A stretch of 64,000 nucleotides of DNA from Thermoproteota archaeon (GCA_030550585.1 JAUQPB010000002.1:82001-146000); one strand, 5' to 3'; shown: positions 42,982-51,950, counted from the first letter of the stretch. Made by a program: numbers and translations. Notes: generated by a model from the letters alone, not told the origin.

Positions 42982-45900
42982 ATGGGACTTTCAAGCAAAA
43001 GAATAGCATCGGTGATTATGTCAATATTAATGCTCTTAATAGCAATGTTATCGATGACCATGTTAATTATCGAACAGAGATCTAATGTTTTAGCGCAATC
43101 ATCTGTTGAGTACTTTGTTGAAAATGGGGAGGTGTATATGAAGCTGCCAGACGGTACCACCAAAGCAATATATTTAACAGGTGTTAACTGGTTTGGCTTT
43201 GAGACAACAAATTATGTTGTTCACGGTCTTTGGGCTAGGAATTGGGTGGATATGCTAAATCAGATGAAGAGCCTAGGCTTCAACGCTATAAGATTACCCT
43301 TCTGCCCGCCCTCTGTAACACCAGGTACAACACCTTCATCCATAGACTATAACAAGAACCCAGATCTGCAGGGGCTCGACTCAGTGTCTATTATGGAGAA
43401 AATCATACAAAAAGCTGGTGAATTAGGGATCTTCATAATTCTTGACTTCCACAGGATTGGCTGTAACGATATAGAGCCACTATGGTATACAAGCTCGTTT
43501 ACAGAGCAAGACTATATAAATGTCTGGAAATCAGTGGCTCAAAGATTTGGTAAATACCCAAATGTGGTGGGGGCTGACCTCAAAAACGAGCCTCATTGCC
43601 CTATTGGAATGTCTAGACAAGACTGCTATACAAGTGGCCAGGGAGCAACATGGGGTGTAGGTAACCAGAAAACTGACTGGAATCTAGCCGCAGAGAGAAT
43701 AGGTAATGCTGTCCTTAGCGTTGCTCCTCACTGGCTAATAATCGTTGAAGGTACTCAATACACAAATCCCAAGTCTGACAACGTATCCTTGTATCCAGAT
43801 GCTGTTTACTGGGGCGAAAACCTAAGGGCAGTAAAAGACTACCCTGTAAACTTGCCTAGCAACAAACTACTCTACTCGGCACATGAATACGGACCTGACG
43901 TATATGTACAGCCATATTACAACGACCCGAATATATATCCAAATAATTTAAATCTAATATGGGAGCAAAATTGGGGTTATGTTAGAACAAAGCTGGGACT
44001 ACCAGTATTCTTAGGCGAGTTTGGAGGAAAATATGGACATGGGGGAGATTCACGAGATGTTACATTCCAGCAGAAACTCGTAGATTACCTCATAAACACA
44101 GGAATATGCTGGTGGACATACTGGAGCTGGAACCCCAACAGCGGAGACACAGGCGGAATACTGCAAGATGACTGGATCACAATATGGCAAGACAAATACA
44201 ATAACCTCAAGAGGTCGATTGATTACTGCAAATCCAAATACGGGGAAGTGTGGGCGCCAAGTGCAACTACATCTCCAACTACAGTTACAGCAACTATAAT
44301 CACCACTACGACTGCTACGACGACCACATCTCCAAGAACAACCACTACAACTTCTCCGACAACCACTACACAGGTGACAACAACTGCTACTACGCTTAGG
44401 ACAACTACTACTACTGTAGTTACAACTACGGCTTATACGAGTTATGTTACTGTGTTGTCTGGTGTTGTTAGTGTTCCTGTTACTGCTTCTGCTGTTTTCA
44501 CTATTACCTCTCCTGTTACCACTACTGTAACTGCTGTTACAACGACTACTGTTCCTGTGACGATTGTTGCTACAGTTACATTAACAGTTCCGGTAACAAC
44601 AACTGTTACACCAACAACTACAACTACTACCACTACCACTAGTACAACAACCACAACTACACAAGTAACAACAACTACTACAACTACTTCGGCTGCTGGT
44701 CTTGTTTCTGCTCCTTCGACGAAGGTTGTTGTTGTTGCTTCTAGGCCTGGTGGTTTGTCTGGTGTTTTGCAGTTCAAGGTTTTGAGTGGTGGTACTATAT
44801 CTACCTCCTCTGGGAGTATATCAATTCCGAGTGGTGCTACTGTTTCAATTGATTTTGCTAGTAGTAGTGGTTCTCTTTGGATTGGTGCAGATGGTTGGAT
44901 GTCTGCATCTGGTATAAGCGTTAAAGCCATATATGTTAATGGTAATCAGGTTGCTGGCTCAACAACTATAACGGGTGTTACAAATGTTAGAGTAGATCTA
45001 TCGTCTATAATGACGTCTCTGACGCTAACAATATCTGGTAGTGGTTGGACACAGATAACATATGGTGGACAAACACTTGTTTCTGGCTCGAACAGCCAGA
45101 CAATTGTCATTCCAAACATTGGTGCAACATCTAGCCAACCACTAAACCTGAACATGGGAAGCAACAGCATATACCTAGAAGCAACATCTAGCCAACCACA
45201 AATAGGAGCTACAACAACCACAACAACTACCACTACTATGACCACTCCAACGACTACTCCTACAACTATAATCACTACTACATCTCCGACAACCACTACT
45301 ACGACTACTACTACGCCTAGAACGACGACTACTACAACCACATCTCCAACAACTACAACTACTCCTACAACTGTATCTCCAACGACAACAACCACAACTA
45401 CACAAGTAACAACAACTGTAGCATCAGCAACCATCATTACTGCTATTCCTGGTGTTAACGATGTTACTGTTGTTGGAGATGCGAATAATATATGGCCTTG
45501 TGGTTTGATAGGTAATGAATTCTATGCTTGTGTTAATTTATGGGGTCTTAGTAATTATCAGGGTCGGTTTAGTGGTCAAGTGGTTATGGTTCACAGGGCT
45601 GGAGGTCCGCTGATAGTTAATAACAGCCTTGTGTTAACAAACATAAATCTAAATCCATGGGATGTGATAGCGTATCACGAGGTTGTATATGGGGCATCTC
45701 CATGGGAGTCTCAGACACCTTATAGTAAGGGTGTTAGCGCGCTACTTATGCCTAGAAAGGTGAGCGAGTTTCCGAGAGTTATAGCATATTTAGACTACTC
45801 ATTCGACAAGTTTAACACAGCTGTGAACTTCGCGTTTGATTTGTGGCTCAAGAGAAATCCATCTACAGCTGGTGTTCAGCAAGGAGATATAGAGCTTATG

Positions 45901-46323
45901 ATATGGACTTTCAGCGGCAACGGTGCTGCACCAGGAGGATACCAGGTAGGGTCAGTAACAATACCGGTTCTTATCAATGGCCAGCTAGTCAATATGCGGT
46001 GGAATGTGTACTTCGGCTATCCATGGGGCAGTGGCTGGGTGTACATAGCCTTCTTCCCATCACAGCCTCTACAGAGGGGATCGATAGCTCTAGACATAAG
46101 AGCGTTTATAGAGAAGGCTGCAGAGATAATAAACCAGCAAAGAGCTGATCTAGGAATCAACCCATCGACAATAGGAAACTTCTACGTGATGACAATAGAG
46201 TTCGGCTCTGAAGTCTTCTACACACAGAATGTTGATGTTGATTGGGCTATCTTCAGATACTATCTAGCATTATATCCAATATCAGTGGACACAGTATCAG
46301 CATTAACATCGCTTCCAAAATAA
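42982..46323 (+). CDS. Secreted multidomain cellulase: GH5 + central beta domain + GH12
   Basis: A 1113-residue exported enzyme. Signal peptide about 1-38 (ends NVLA). GH5 domain about 42-425: VNWFGFETTN, acid/base E203 in LKNEPH, nucleophile E346 in FLGEFGGK, then GICWWTYWSWNP. A Thr-rich linker (about 429-570) follows, then a beta-rich Ser/Gly domain without a recognised family (about 575-742), a second Thr linker (744-813) and a C-terminal domain (about 825-1113). The last has GDIELMIWTF (E971, GH12 nucleophile position) and TIEFGSEVFYT (E1077, GH12 acid/base position). Two cellulase folds on one chain suggest degradation of beta-1,4-glucan outside the cell. The central domain may bind polysaccharide. 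The GH5 call is firm; GH12 rests on motif pattern. Confidence 0.85.
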   Translation: MGLSSKRIASVIMSILMLLIAMLSMTMLIIEQRSNVLAQSSVEYFVENGEVYMKLPDGTTKAIYLTGVNWFGFETTNYVVHGLWARNWVDMLNQMKSLGFNAIRLPFCPPSVTPGTTPSSIDYNKNPDLQGLDSVSIMEKIIQKAGELGIFIILDFHRIGCNDIEPLWYTSSFTEQDYINVWKSVAQRFGKYPNVVGADLKNEPHCPIGMSRQDCYTSGQGATWGVGNQKTDWNLAAERIGNAVLSVAPHWLIIVEGTQYTNPKSDNVSLYPDAVYWGENLRAVKDYPVNLPSNKLLYSAHEYGPDVYVQPYYNDPNIYPNNLNLIWEQNWGYVRTKLGLPVFLGEFGGKYGHGGDSRDVTFQQKLVDYLINTGICWWTYWSWNPNSGDTGGILQDDWITIWQDKYNNLKRSIDYCKSKYGEVWAPSATTSPTTVTATIITTTTATTTTSPRTTTTTSPTTTTQVTTTATTLRTTTTTVVTTTAYTSYVTVLSGVVSVPVTASAVFTITSPVTTTVTAVTTTTVPVTIVATVTLTVPVTTTVTPTTTTTTTTTSTTTTTTQVTTTTTTTSAAGLVSAPSTKVVVVASRPGGLSGVLQFKVLSGGTISTSSGSISIPSGATVSIDFASSSGSLWIGADGWMSASGISVKAIYVNGNQVAGSTTITGVTNVRVDLSSIMTSLTLTISGSGWTQITYGGQTLVSGSNSQTIVIPNIGATSSQPLNLNMGSNSIYLEATSSQPQIGATTTTTTTTTMTTPTTTPTTIITTTSPTTTTTTTTTPRTTTTTTTSPTTTTTPTTVSPTTTTTTTQVTTTVASATIITAIPGVNDVTVVGDANNIWPCGLIGNEFYACVNLWGLSNYQGRFSGQVVMVHRAGGPLIVNNSLVLTNINLNPWDVIAYHEVVYGASPWESQTPYSKGVSALLMPRKVSEFPRVIAYLDYSFDKFNTAVNFAFDLWLKRNPSTAGVQQGDIELMIWTFSGNGAAPGGYQVGSVTIPVLINGQLVNMRWNVYFGYPWGSGWVYIAFFPSQPLQRGSIALDIRAFIEKAAEIINQQRADLGINPSTIGNFYVMTIEFGSEVFYTQNVDVDWAIFRYYLALYPISVDTVSALTSLPK
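44266..44434 (+). repeat. ACN-rich low-complexity linker DNA, first block
   Basis: Repeated Thr codons (mostly ACA/ACT/ACC) with interspersed CCA/TCT encode the first Pro/Thr linker of the cellulase. On the opposite strand it yields meaningless Val-rich frames. Such stretches are prone to slippage and length variation. Confidence 0.8.
44605..44688 (+). repeat. ACN-rich low-complexity linker DNA, second block
   Basis: A second Thr-codon run closing the first linker, just before the central beta-rich domain (SAAGLVSAPS). The stretch between it and the first block has Val/Thr alternation (VTVPVT-like) instead of pure Thr. Confidence 0.8.
45211..45420 (+). repeat. ACN-rich low-complexity linker DNA, third block
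   Basis: Thr/Pro-codon repeat between the central domain and the GH12-type domain. Just upstream an 18-bp direct repeat, GCAACATCTAGCCAACCA (near 45123 and 45180), indicates local duplication. Confidence 0.8.
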
Positions 46324-46587
46324 TTTAAAAAATAATTTAATTTTTAATAAAACTTTTCTATCCTATTGATTAGCTCCGATATTCTGGAAACCCACTAGAT
46401 TGTATGTTTCGCCAACTAAAGCTTATACATATTGTGGCATATCATTTCTTGAGTTGTGGAATTTATTTACTGTTCTATTCATTTACATGTTCCATGAAGC
46501 TAAAAAGATAAAAAGATTTATGAGGGCAGGTCTTAAGTCTATTTTCAAGTACTTTTTAAATATGTTTTCAATGATTGGGGAATTACC

Positions 46588-48324
46588 TTGCGTTCGTTTA
46601 GGGGTGGCAAACTTGATGTAGGATATTTTATTGGTCTTGCAGTATCATTATTTGTTCTGGTTTCCGAAACTGTATTGTTGGTTCTTAACATAGATTTGGT
46701 CAAGGTTAATTCAATTAGTGAGTTTATAAGCAATGCATTGAAATTTTCGCTTCTTTGTTCATATATAATGACGCTCTTTGGTATACCAGCGTTAATTTCT
46801 TGGTCTAGCGATGCGGCGAGAAATATTGTTAATTTATATAGAAGGTATTCTATTATGAGTCTCACCTCATTGGATGAGAGTAAAATAAGAGTGGGAATAA
46901 ACGTTCTCTTTGTAGTGATATCAATATCTCTTTTCATGGTGATACTATCAATAATTTATAGGACTCCCATATTGTCTATAGCATCTTTTGTACCGCTATT
47001 TGTATTTATATTCATTCTGATGAAACCGGTTATTGATGTTAAGCATCATAGTAGTTCTGTTGATGCAGAATTGAAGTGGTTTATGATTTTGCTTCTTGTT
47101 GTAGAGTATGTTGGAAGTGGAATAGATTTTCTTGTGAAAAAGATCTCCAGATCTAACCTTCTACGACATATTTCAAGAGAGTTGAGTGTTATTAAAAGAG
47201 ATGCTCTGCTATATTTCCAATCTTATGTCGAAGCAATTATTCAAAGAGCCAAGACAACGCCTAGTGAGAAGCTTAAGAGAATATTATTAGGGTATGCTAT
47301 GAGACTTAGAGAGGGTGGGGATGTTGTAGCATGGTTAAAAACAGTATTAGGAGAAGAGTTGATCAAATGGGAGTGGGAGACAAAGATATATTCTGAAAGA
47401 GTGGCACTCATAGTTCTTCAAATAGCTATTGCAGTATTTGTCTTGCTGCCAACATTAGTAGTTGCAATACCTATCATAAGTTGGAGAATAGCTATAATGG
47501 CGGTGATTTTGGCAACACCGCTGTTATGTATAATAGCTTATGCCACTAGGCCAAAATCGTTAAATAGAATTAGCAGTAGTATGTTGCTAACCCCGCTAAT
47601 TGTATTAGGTGTCACATCATCACTGTTGTTTATATATATTGGTAGCCAGGGCATAGTTTTGGGATGGATCATAGCATCTATAGCAAGTATAAACGTGAAT
47701 AAGCAGTTAAAGGAGATAGAAACTCTTGATAGAGAGTCTCTAGAGATTCTAAAAATGGCTGCTGAGCTTAAGAAACATGGTTATGAAATTCCTAGGGCAT
47801 TGAGCATCATAGCAAACAGCACATCAATTAGCGCAAAAACGTCTAGGCTTTTAAAGCATATAAATTCAATAGTTGAATCCGGACACGGTTTTGATGAAGC
47901 AATAGCTGTTGTCTCCTCACCTTCGTTTCAATTCAATTTTGTGTTGCTACTTCTAGGGTTAATGTATGAGAGTGGCGGAGGCGATGAAGAGGCGATACAA
48001 ACAGTGTATGAGTACTTGTATAGATACAAAGCATATGAAAGCAATATCAAGAAAGCCTCATATATATTTGAATTCTTTGCTGTAGCCAACCTAGCTATAA
48101 TCTTGTGGGTATGGAGGACACTACATCCAATGTTTGCTTCAAATATTCTTCAGTTTGTAGCTATAACATTATTGCCAAATAGTGCTATAGCACTTATAAT
48201 TGTGGTATCTTTAATCGGATACTCGTTAGTATCTTCAATTATTAGAAGTGGATTCCCAGTAATAGATGCTGTGAGAAGCATACCACTAGCATTACTCGCC
48301 TCGCTCGTAATTTCATTCCTATAA
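46588..48324 (+). CDS. TadC/FlaJ-type pilus assembly platform protein
   Basis: A 578-residue polytopic membrane protein with two cytoplasmic helical blocks: about 180-250 (LSVIKRDALLYFQSYVEAII, EGGDVVAWLKTVLGEEL) and about 370-470 (LEILKMAAELKKHGYEIPRA, VESGHGFDEAIAVVSSP). Each is followed by transmembrane helices. This duplicated T2SSF-like layout is typical of archaeal FlaJ/TadC homologues that partner a secretion ATPase to build type IV pilus-like fibres. TTG at 46588 is the likely start, with TTGGGGA just upstream. Three pilin-like genes follow, but no ATPase; an orphan ATPase lies at 8.1 kb. Confidence 0.75.
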   Translation: MRSFRGGKLDVGYFIGLAVSLFVLVSETVLLVLNIDLVKVNSISEFISNALKFSLLCSYIMTLFGIPALISWSSDAARNIVNLYRRYSIMSLTSLDESKIRVGINVLFVVISISLFMVILSIIYRTPILSIASFVPLFVFIFILMKPVIDVKHHSSSVDAELKWFMILLLVVEYVGSGIDFLVKKISRSNLLRHISRELSVIKRDALLYFQSYVEAIIQRAKTTPSEKLKRILLGYAMRLREGGDVVAWLKTVLGEELIKWEWETKIYSERVALIVLQIAIAVFVLLPTLVVAIPIISWRIAIMAVILATPLLCIIAYATRPKSLNRISSSMLLTPLIVLGVTSSLLFIYIGSQGIVLGWIIASIASINVNKQLKEIETLDRESLEILKMAAELKKHGYEIPRALSIIANSTSISAKTSRLLKHINSIVESGHGFDEAIAVVSSPSFQFNFVLLLLGLMYESGGGDEEAIQTVYEYLYRYKAYESNIKKASYIFEFFAVANLAIILWVWRTLHPMFASNILQFVAITLLPNSAIALIIVVSLIGYSLVSSIIRSGFPVIDAVRSIPLALLASLVISFL

Positions 48325-48361
48325 CATTTTATAAATCTTGCATCTAAACCCGGGGGAGCAG

Positions 48362-48853
48362 ATGAACAGTCAGATAAATAAAGGTATTAGTGAACTACTA
48401 GCAATAGTACTTGGCATTGTAATAACTATAGCAATCGGTATGGCACTGTTCACATTGATTCCTGGATACTTCAACTCATTGCAACAACAGCAAAGGATTG
48501 CAATAACTGGTTTCAATATAAATGCAGTAGATAATAAGGTAGCTATTGCAACAGTCAATATAAAGAACTTGGGCACAAAGGACATCAGCAACATAACTAT
48601 TTATATCAGTTCTTCGAGAAACGTAAGTTATATTCTATTACCTATAAACAAGATTGAGGGAGTATGCTATAATAATAGTGCTGCGGTGGTATGTTCTGTC
48701 TCCATAGCTCCAGGACAAGAAACGTCTATAGCTCTCCAGCTAAAATCCGCAGGCCCCTCTATTGTTATAGGCGATAAAGTTGTTGTAACGGTTGTTGCGA
48801 CATTTGTTGACAAAAGCATCTCAACAGGCTCTGCCACAGGATACATATACTAG
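48362..48853 (+). CDS. Pilin-like protein with class III signal peptide
   Basis: The 163-residue product begins MNSQINKGISELLAIVLGIV: a short charged leader, a K-G-I-S-E site fitting the archaeal prepilin peptidase (cut after Gly), then one hydrophobic helix (about 11-32) and a Thr/Asn/Val-rich beta domain (NVSYILLP, VCSVSIAPGQETSI). This is the plan of archaeal type IV pilins. I chose the ATG at 48362 (GGGGGAG precedes it); an upstream ATG at 48338 would hide the leader. It follows the TadC-like gene by 37 bases. Confidence 0.75.
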   Translation: MNSQINKGISELLAIVLGIVITIAIGMALFTLIPGYFNSLQQQQRIAITGFNINAVDNKVAIATVNIKNLGTKDISNITIYISSSRNVSYILLPINKIEGVCYNNSAAVVCSVSIAPGQETSIALQLKSAGPSIVIGDKVVVTVVATFVDKSISTGSATGYIY

Positions 48854-48881
48854 CTCTAAAATGAGATAGGTGTTTGAAGCA

Positions 48882-49325
48882 ATGTACAAAACATCATCTT
48901 TTTACATACACATACATTTATACAAGGCTATAACAGGATTTGTCGCACTATTAATTCTTCTTTCAATAAGTGTGGTAATAGGTGTTGCCGTCTTCCTAAA
49001 TCTTAATAAAATGTATAACATATCTAACCCATTTATCAATGAGAGAGTAGAATTAAAGATTAGGTGTTTTCTGGTTACAGCCGACGGATATTTATGCATA
49101 GCTTCAAATCCGTTGGGCAGTCCAATCAACATTAGCCTGCATTTAGTCAATGGAAGCATCTATGAATTTGTTGTACAACCAAACACTGTTACTCCAGTAC
49201 CATGTACACCCTCTGGACTCTGTGGATATTTTCGAGATAAGATTATTTATGGAGAGGCTGCAGCTGTAGAAGGTATAGCCAACTCATTTAATGGAAAAAT
49301 TTATGTAGTTATCGACTATGGGTGA
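48882..49325 (+). CDS. Small secreted pilin-like protein
   Basis: A 147-residue protein with one N-terminal hydrophobic helix (about 16-38: GFVALLILLSISVVIGVAVF) and a beta-rich exterior containing four cysteines (IRCFLVTADGYLCIASNP and VPCTPSGLCGYF), which may form disulfides. The leader before the helix is longer than usual and the peptidase site is less clear (KAITG). Start at 48882, with GATAGGTG upstream; a GTG at 48870 is possible. It lies between two other pilin-like genes. Confidence 0.6.
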   Translation: MYKTSSFYIHIHLYKAITGFVALLILLSISVVIGVAVFLNLNKMYNISNPFINERVELKIRCFLVTADGYLCIASNPLGSPINISLHLVNGSIYEFVVQPNTVTPVPCTPSGLCGYFRDKIIYGEAAAVEGIANSFNGKIYVVIDYG

Positions 49326-49331
49326 GAAAAC

Positions 49332-50636
49332 ATGCTTGTAAGGGCACAAGGGGAGTATGTTTCAGCAATTATAATGATCATTATAATGGTTCTTTTCACG
49401 ATCTTAGCATCTGAGTGGGGTACATACATTACGCAACTAGGTTATAAAATGATTAATGATATGAAATCATCTAAAGAGAATTTGGATTTAGACCTTCAAT
49501 ATGAAGATAATGGATATAAACTATTTGTGGTGAACAAATGGAGTGGAACATCAATAATAAAGGGTCTTATCATTCTATACAACGACTCTATGGCGCAATA
49601 TATAAACATGTCTAGTATAATAGTGCCTGTAGGTAGTGCTACAACACTAAGCATTAATTTGTCTAATTATCCAAATGTAGATAGGGTTTGCATATACACA
49701 AGCAACTTAAACCTCTTCTGCCGCCCCCTTTCAAAATCTCATCAATTAACACTAAATGTAGAAGAAGGCTATTGGTATGCCATACCAAAAAGTATTCTTG
49801 GAAACTCGAGTGGCTATAAAATTATAGAATCTAGAACAGGAAAAGAAATACAAGCATATACATGGGATGCCAATAGAAGTTACATAATCTTCTATGCAGA
49901 CACCTCAACTACTTTTACTATTCAAAAAAGCGACGAGCAATTGCCAATATTAGATACAAAGTCGTGGTTTAAGCCAAATATTGTCGCACCTCTATTAGAA
50001 CTGGATGTGGTACACTCGTTTGATTGGACGATTAATAGCGTCTGTGGTGTAGGGCCTGTCTATGGCTGTGGATATGCATATCAATATGCATATACAGATA
50101 TCAAAGAAGAGTCTTTTTGGTTTGATGGCAAAGCTGTACACTATGTAGCAACAATAGAATACTCTTTCCCCAACCAAATTGAATTCTATTATTATGCAGG
50201 AGGAGAAATAACTAAGATTTCGCTTAAGCTATTCGGTACTGACAATATACCAGAATGGAGTGATTGGTCTTCAAAGATAAAAATAATTAACATCGAAATA
50301 GCAGCCAATTTAGGTGCCTATATAAATGGGGATGCCCGGATCATGAACAAGCAATTCACATCCCTCGGCAATCGATGTGTCCTCAGAAGCGATGTGGAAG
50401 GCGCATATTTTAGTTATGCGCCATCACAAGTAGAAATAACATCAAATACCACTGCAATTATAACCACGAGTAATAGTGAAGGAGCTATATGCGCATTCGA
50501 GCCATATAATATAGTAAAAGTTAAAGTCGAAAGCAACTTACCACTTGTATCTATACACATCAATAAGATTTATCAGAGCAGTCAACAAGGAATTATATTT
50601 GCTCCTAATGGAAATAAAATTAGAATAATTGGCTGA
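49332..50636 (+). CDS. Large secreted pilin-like or pilus-tip protein
   Basis: A 434-residue protein whose N-terminus, MLVRAQGEYVSAIIMIIIMV, has a short leader, a G-E-Y site and a single helix (about 10-30), as in archaeal class III signal peptides. The exterior is large and beta-rich with many aromatic residues and Cys pairs (VDRVCIYTSNLNLFC, VCGVGPVYGCGYAYQYAY). Size and position (last of the cluster) suggest a minor pilin or adhesive tip subunit, perhaps contacting polysaccharide. No carbohydrate-binding family is recognised. It starts 6 bases after the previous stop. Confidence 0.6.
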   Translation: MLVRAQGEYVSAIIMIIIMVLFTILASEWGTYITQLGYKMINDMKSSKENLDLDLQYEDNGYKLFVVNKWSGTSIIKGLIILYNDSMAQYINMSSIIVPVGSATTLSINLSNYPNVDRVCIYTSNLNLFCRPLSKSHQLTLNVEEGYWYAIPKSILGNSSGYKIIESRTGKEIQAYTWDANRSYIIFYADTSTTFTIQKSDEQLPILDTKSWFKPNIVAPLLELDVVHSFDWTINSVCGVGPVYGCGYAYQYAYTDIKEESFWFDGKAVHYVATIEYSFPNQIEFYYYAGGEITKISLKLFGTDNIPEWSDWSSKIKIINIEIAANLGAYINGDARIMNKQFTSLGNRCVLRSDVEGAYFSYAPSQVEITSNTTAIITTSNSEGAICAFEPYNIVKVKVESNLPLVSIHINKIYQSSQQGIIFAPNGNKIRIIG

Positions 50637-50727
50637 TCTATTAACAAACTAAACTTTTTATCTTAATTATATATCTTCAGCATTGTATTTGTTTACCTAT
50701 CGATGCTTACATAAAGTAAAGCTTTAG

Positions 50728-50813
50728 TCCCGCCGGGGGGACTTGAACCCCCGACCACCCGGTATCCGCCCGCCTCACTACAGCCGGGCGCTCTGCCGCT
50801 GAGCTACGGCGGG
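50728..50813 (-). tRNA. tRNA-Tyr (anticodon GTA) with a 14-nt intron
   Basis: Minus-strand cloverleaf: acceptor CCCGCCG/CGGCGGG, D stem GCTC/GAGC, anticodon stem CCCGG/CCGGG, anticodon GTA, T arm GGGGG-TTCAAGT-CCCCC, discriminator A (50728). No CCA is encoded. The anticodon loop holds 14 extra bases (50764-50777) after position 37, the common archaeal intron site. A minus-strand TATA CTTATAAAG lies near 50843-50851. Confidence 0.93.
50764..50777 (-). other. tRNA-Tyr intron
   Basis: Minus-strand TGAGGCGGGCGGAT between positions 37 and 38 of tRNA-Tyr. Removing it leaves a regular 7-base loop CTGTAGA. It would be excised by the splicing endonuclease and ligated by RtcB. Confidence 0.85.
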
Positions 50814-50915
50814 TTTTGCCAATCAAGTTCTATATATTTTTAGCTTTATAAGGTTTTATTCTCATTATTCAGTATACTAAAATATAATAAAATAGTCAGC
50901 AAGTTTTTGGTGTTG

Positions 50916-50976
50916 ATAAGATGATGAGGGAGGTGATCTTATTTGATTGATGATAGAAGATCAACCGACTGAATAG
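50916..50976 (+). ncRNA. Box C/D sRNA candidate (plus strand)
   Basis: Box C ATGATGA (50921-50927), 15-nt guide GGGAGGTGATCTTAT, D' TTGA (50943-50946), C' TTGATGA (50947-50953), 15-nt guide TAGAAGATCAACCGA, D CTGA (50969-50972). D' is non-consensus and directly abuts C', so this is weaker than its neighbours. An AT-rich TATA-like stretch lies about 30 bases upstream. It is convergent with the next candidate. Confidence 0.45.
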
Positions 50977-51034
50977 GTTTTCAGCCCATGAAAGTTGCAT
51001 CATCTTTCAGAATCTGCCGGAATCATCATGGCAA
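50977..51034 (-). ncRNA. Box C/D sRNA (minus strand) downstream of the SPOUT gene
   Basis: On the minus strand: C ATGATGA (51023-51029), 12-nt guide TTCCGGCAGATT, D' CTGA (51007-51010), 3-nt spacer, C' ATGATGC (50997-51003), 12-nt guide AACTTTCATGGG, D CTGA (50981-50984). GTTTT before box C and AAAAC overlapping the last base of box D can pair as a terminal stem. TTAATAAAT (minus, near 51057-51065) is a TATA candidate at the right distance. Near-consensus boxes and equal guides make this a strong candidate. Targets unknown. Confidence 0.75.
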
Positions 51035-51077
51035 AACGAGTTCTTCTAAGCATTGTACTATTTATTAACTCGGTATT

Positions 51078-51950
51078 TTATGCTTTAGGTCTTTCTTTCA
51101 AGTAGTTGAGAATGGCAAGCACTATTAGTACAGCCTCCTCTGTTCTAATACTTTCAACACCTTGGCGTGGAACAAAATTGACTATATGGTTACAATAATC
51201 ATTTATGTTTATACCACTTTTTTGCGCTATTTCATCTACATCTAGTTTTGGCCCTCCGAATACCACATTGAGTTTGTTGTACATCTTCAGTTCTTTGCTA
51301 AGGATGTTTTCAACTTCATATATCATCTCACCCTTTTTTGATGCACATATCACTAGATATCCACAGCTTTTGAGAAACTGTAGAAGCTCTTTCATATCTT
51401 TGAAAATTTTTGTTGTGAACCCCCAATAAATATCAATGCTATTTCTATCTATAGGAATACCAATATAGCTATTGTCAAGCTCTTTCTTCAATACCACAGT
51501 TATCCGTTTTCCTATTGGCAAATGTTTATATACTATAACATGTTTTTTCATCCCAACATCAACAACGCTTTTTATATCATTAGATGATATGACAACGCCT
51601 TCTCTAATATTTGCTCCAAATGATTCTGGTACGTGATGAACACTTTTGAGTGGCTGTAGAAGGCCTGCAAGCCTCAACTTAGGATCTATTTTAATTATCT
51701 TTTTTCTCAAATAAGGTGGTGTTTCTTGATATTGCAACAAAGAGTTTATGTACTCGGCATTATCTTTAGAATCGTCTGCATATATCATAATCTCTTCAAC
51801 TCTAAATATTGCAGCGGCTCTTCCAACATAACCTATCTTTCTAACCTTCTCTCTATCGTCAAATACATCACTTATTAATGATGATGGGATTGAAAATGTA
51901 GTCAAAGGAAAGGTTCTCCAGGGCTTTGTCAGATCATCCATAGCGATCAT
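51078..51950 (-). CDS. SPOUT-class RNA methyltransferase (DUF171/SPOUT1-like)
   Basis: A 290-residue protein resembling the archaeal/eukaryal C9orf114 (SPOUT1) family of putative RNA methyltransferases. Blocks include SIPSSLISDVFDDREKVRKI with GYVGRAAAIFRV, EIMIYADD, QYQETPPYLRKKI, the OB-like insert with REGVVISSN, and the C-terminal knot region NVVFGGPKLDVDEIAQKSGI and NFVPRQGVESIRTEEAV. These enzymes use a trefoil knot to bind SAM. The substrate is probably rRNA. It is followed on the same strand by a C/D sRNA. Confidence 0.75.
   Translation of the reverse strand: MIAMDDLTKPWRTFPLTTFSIPSSLISDVFDDREKVRKIGYVGRAAAIFRVEEIMIYADDSKDNAEYINSLLQYQETPPYLRKKIIKIDPKLRLAGLLQPLKSVHHVPESFGANIREGVVISSNDIKSVVDVGMKKHVIVYKHLPIGKRITVVLKKELDNSYIGIPIDRNSIDIYWGFTTKIFKDMKELLQFLKSCGYLVICASKKGEMIYEVENILSKELKMYNKLNVVFGGPKLDVDEIAQKSGININDYCNHIVNFVPRQGVESIRTEEAVLIVLAILNYLKERPKA

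Noticed and set aside
44605-45420. Possibility that linker repeats are a mobile or satellite element
   Set aside because: They stay in frame, encode Thr/Pro linkers typical of multidomain glycoside hydrolases and lie only between domains.
44442-45437. Long Val-rich and Ser/Cys-rich frames opposite the cellulase linkers
   Set aside because: They are reverse complements of repetitive Thr codons, with low complexity and no start context; the plus-strand gene explains the sequence.
46400-46621. 73-codon frame before the TadC-like gene
   Set aside because: Composition is not protein-like, no ribosome-binding site is seen, and the end overlaps the better-supported TadC start.
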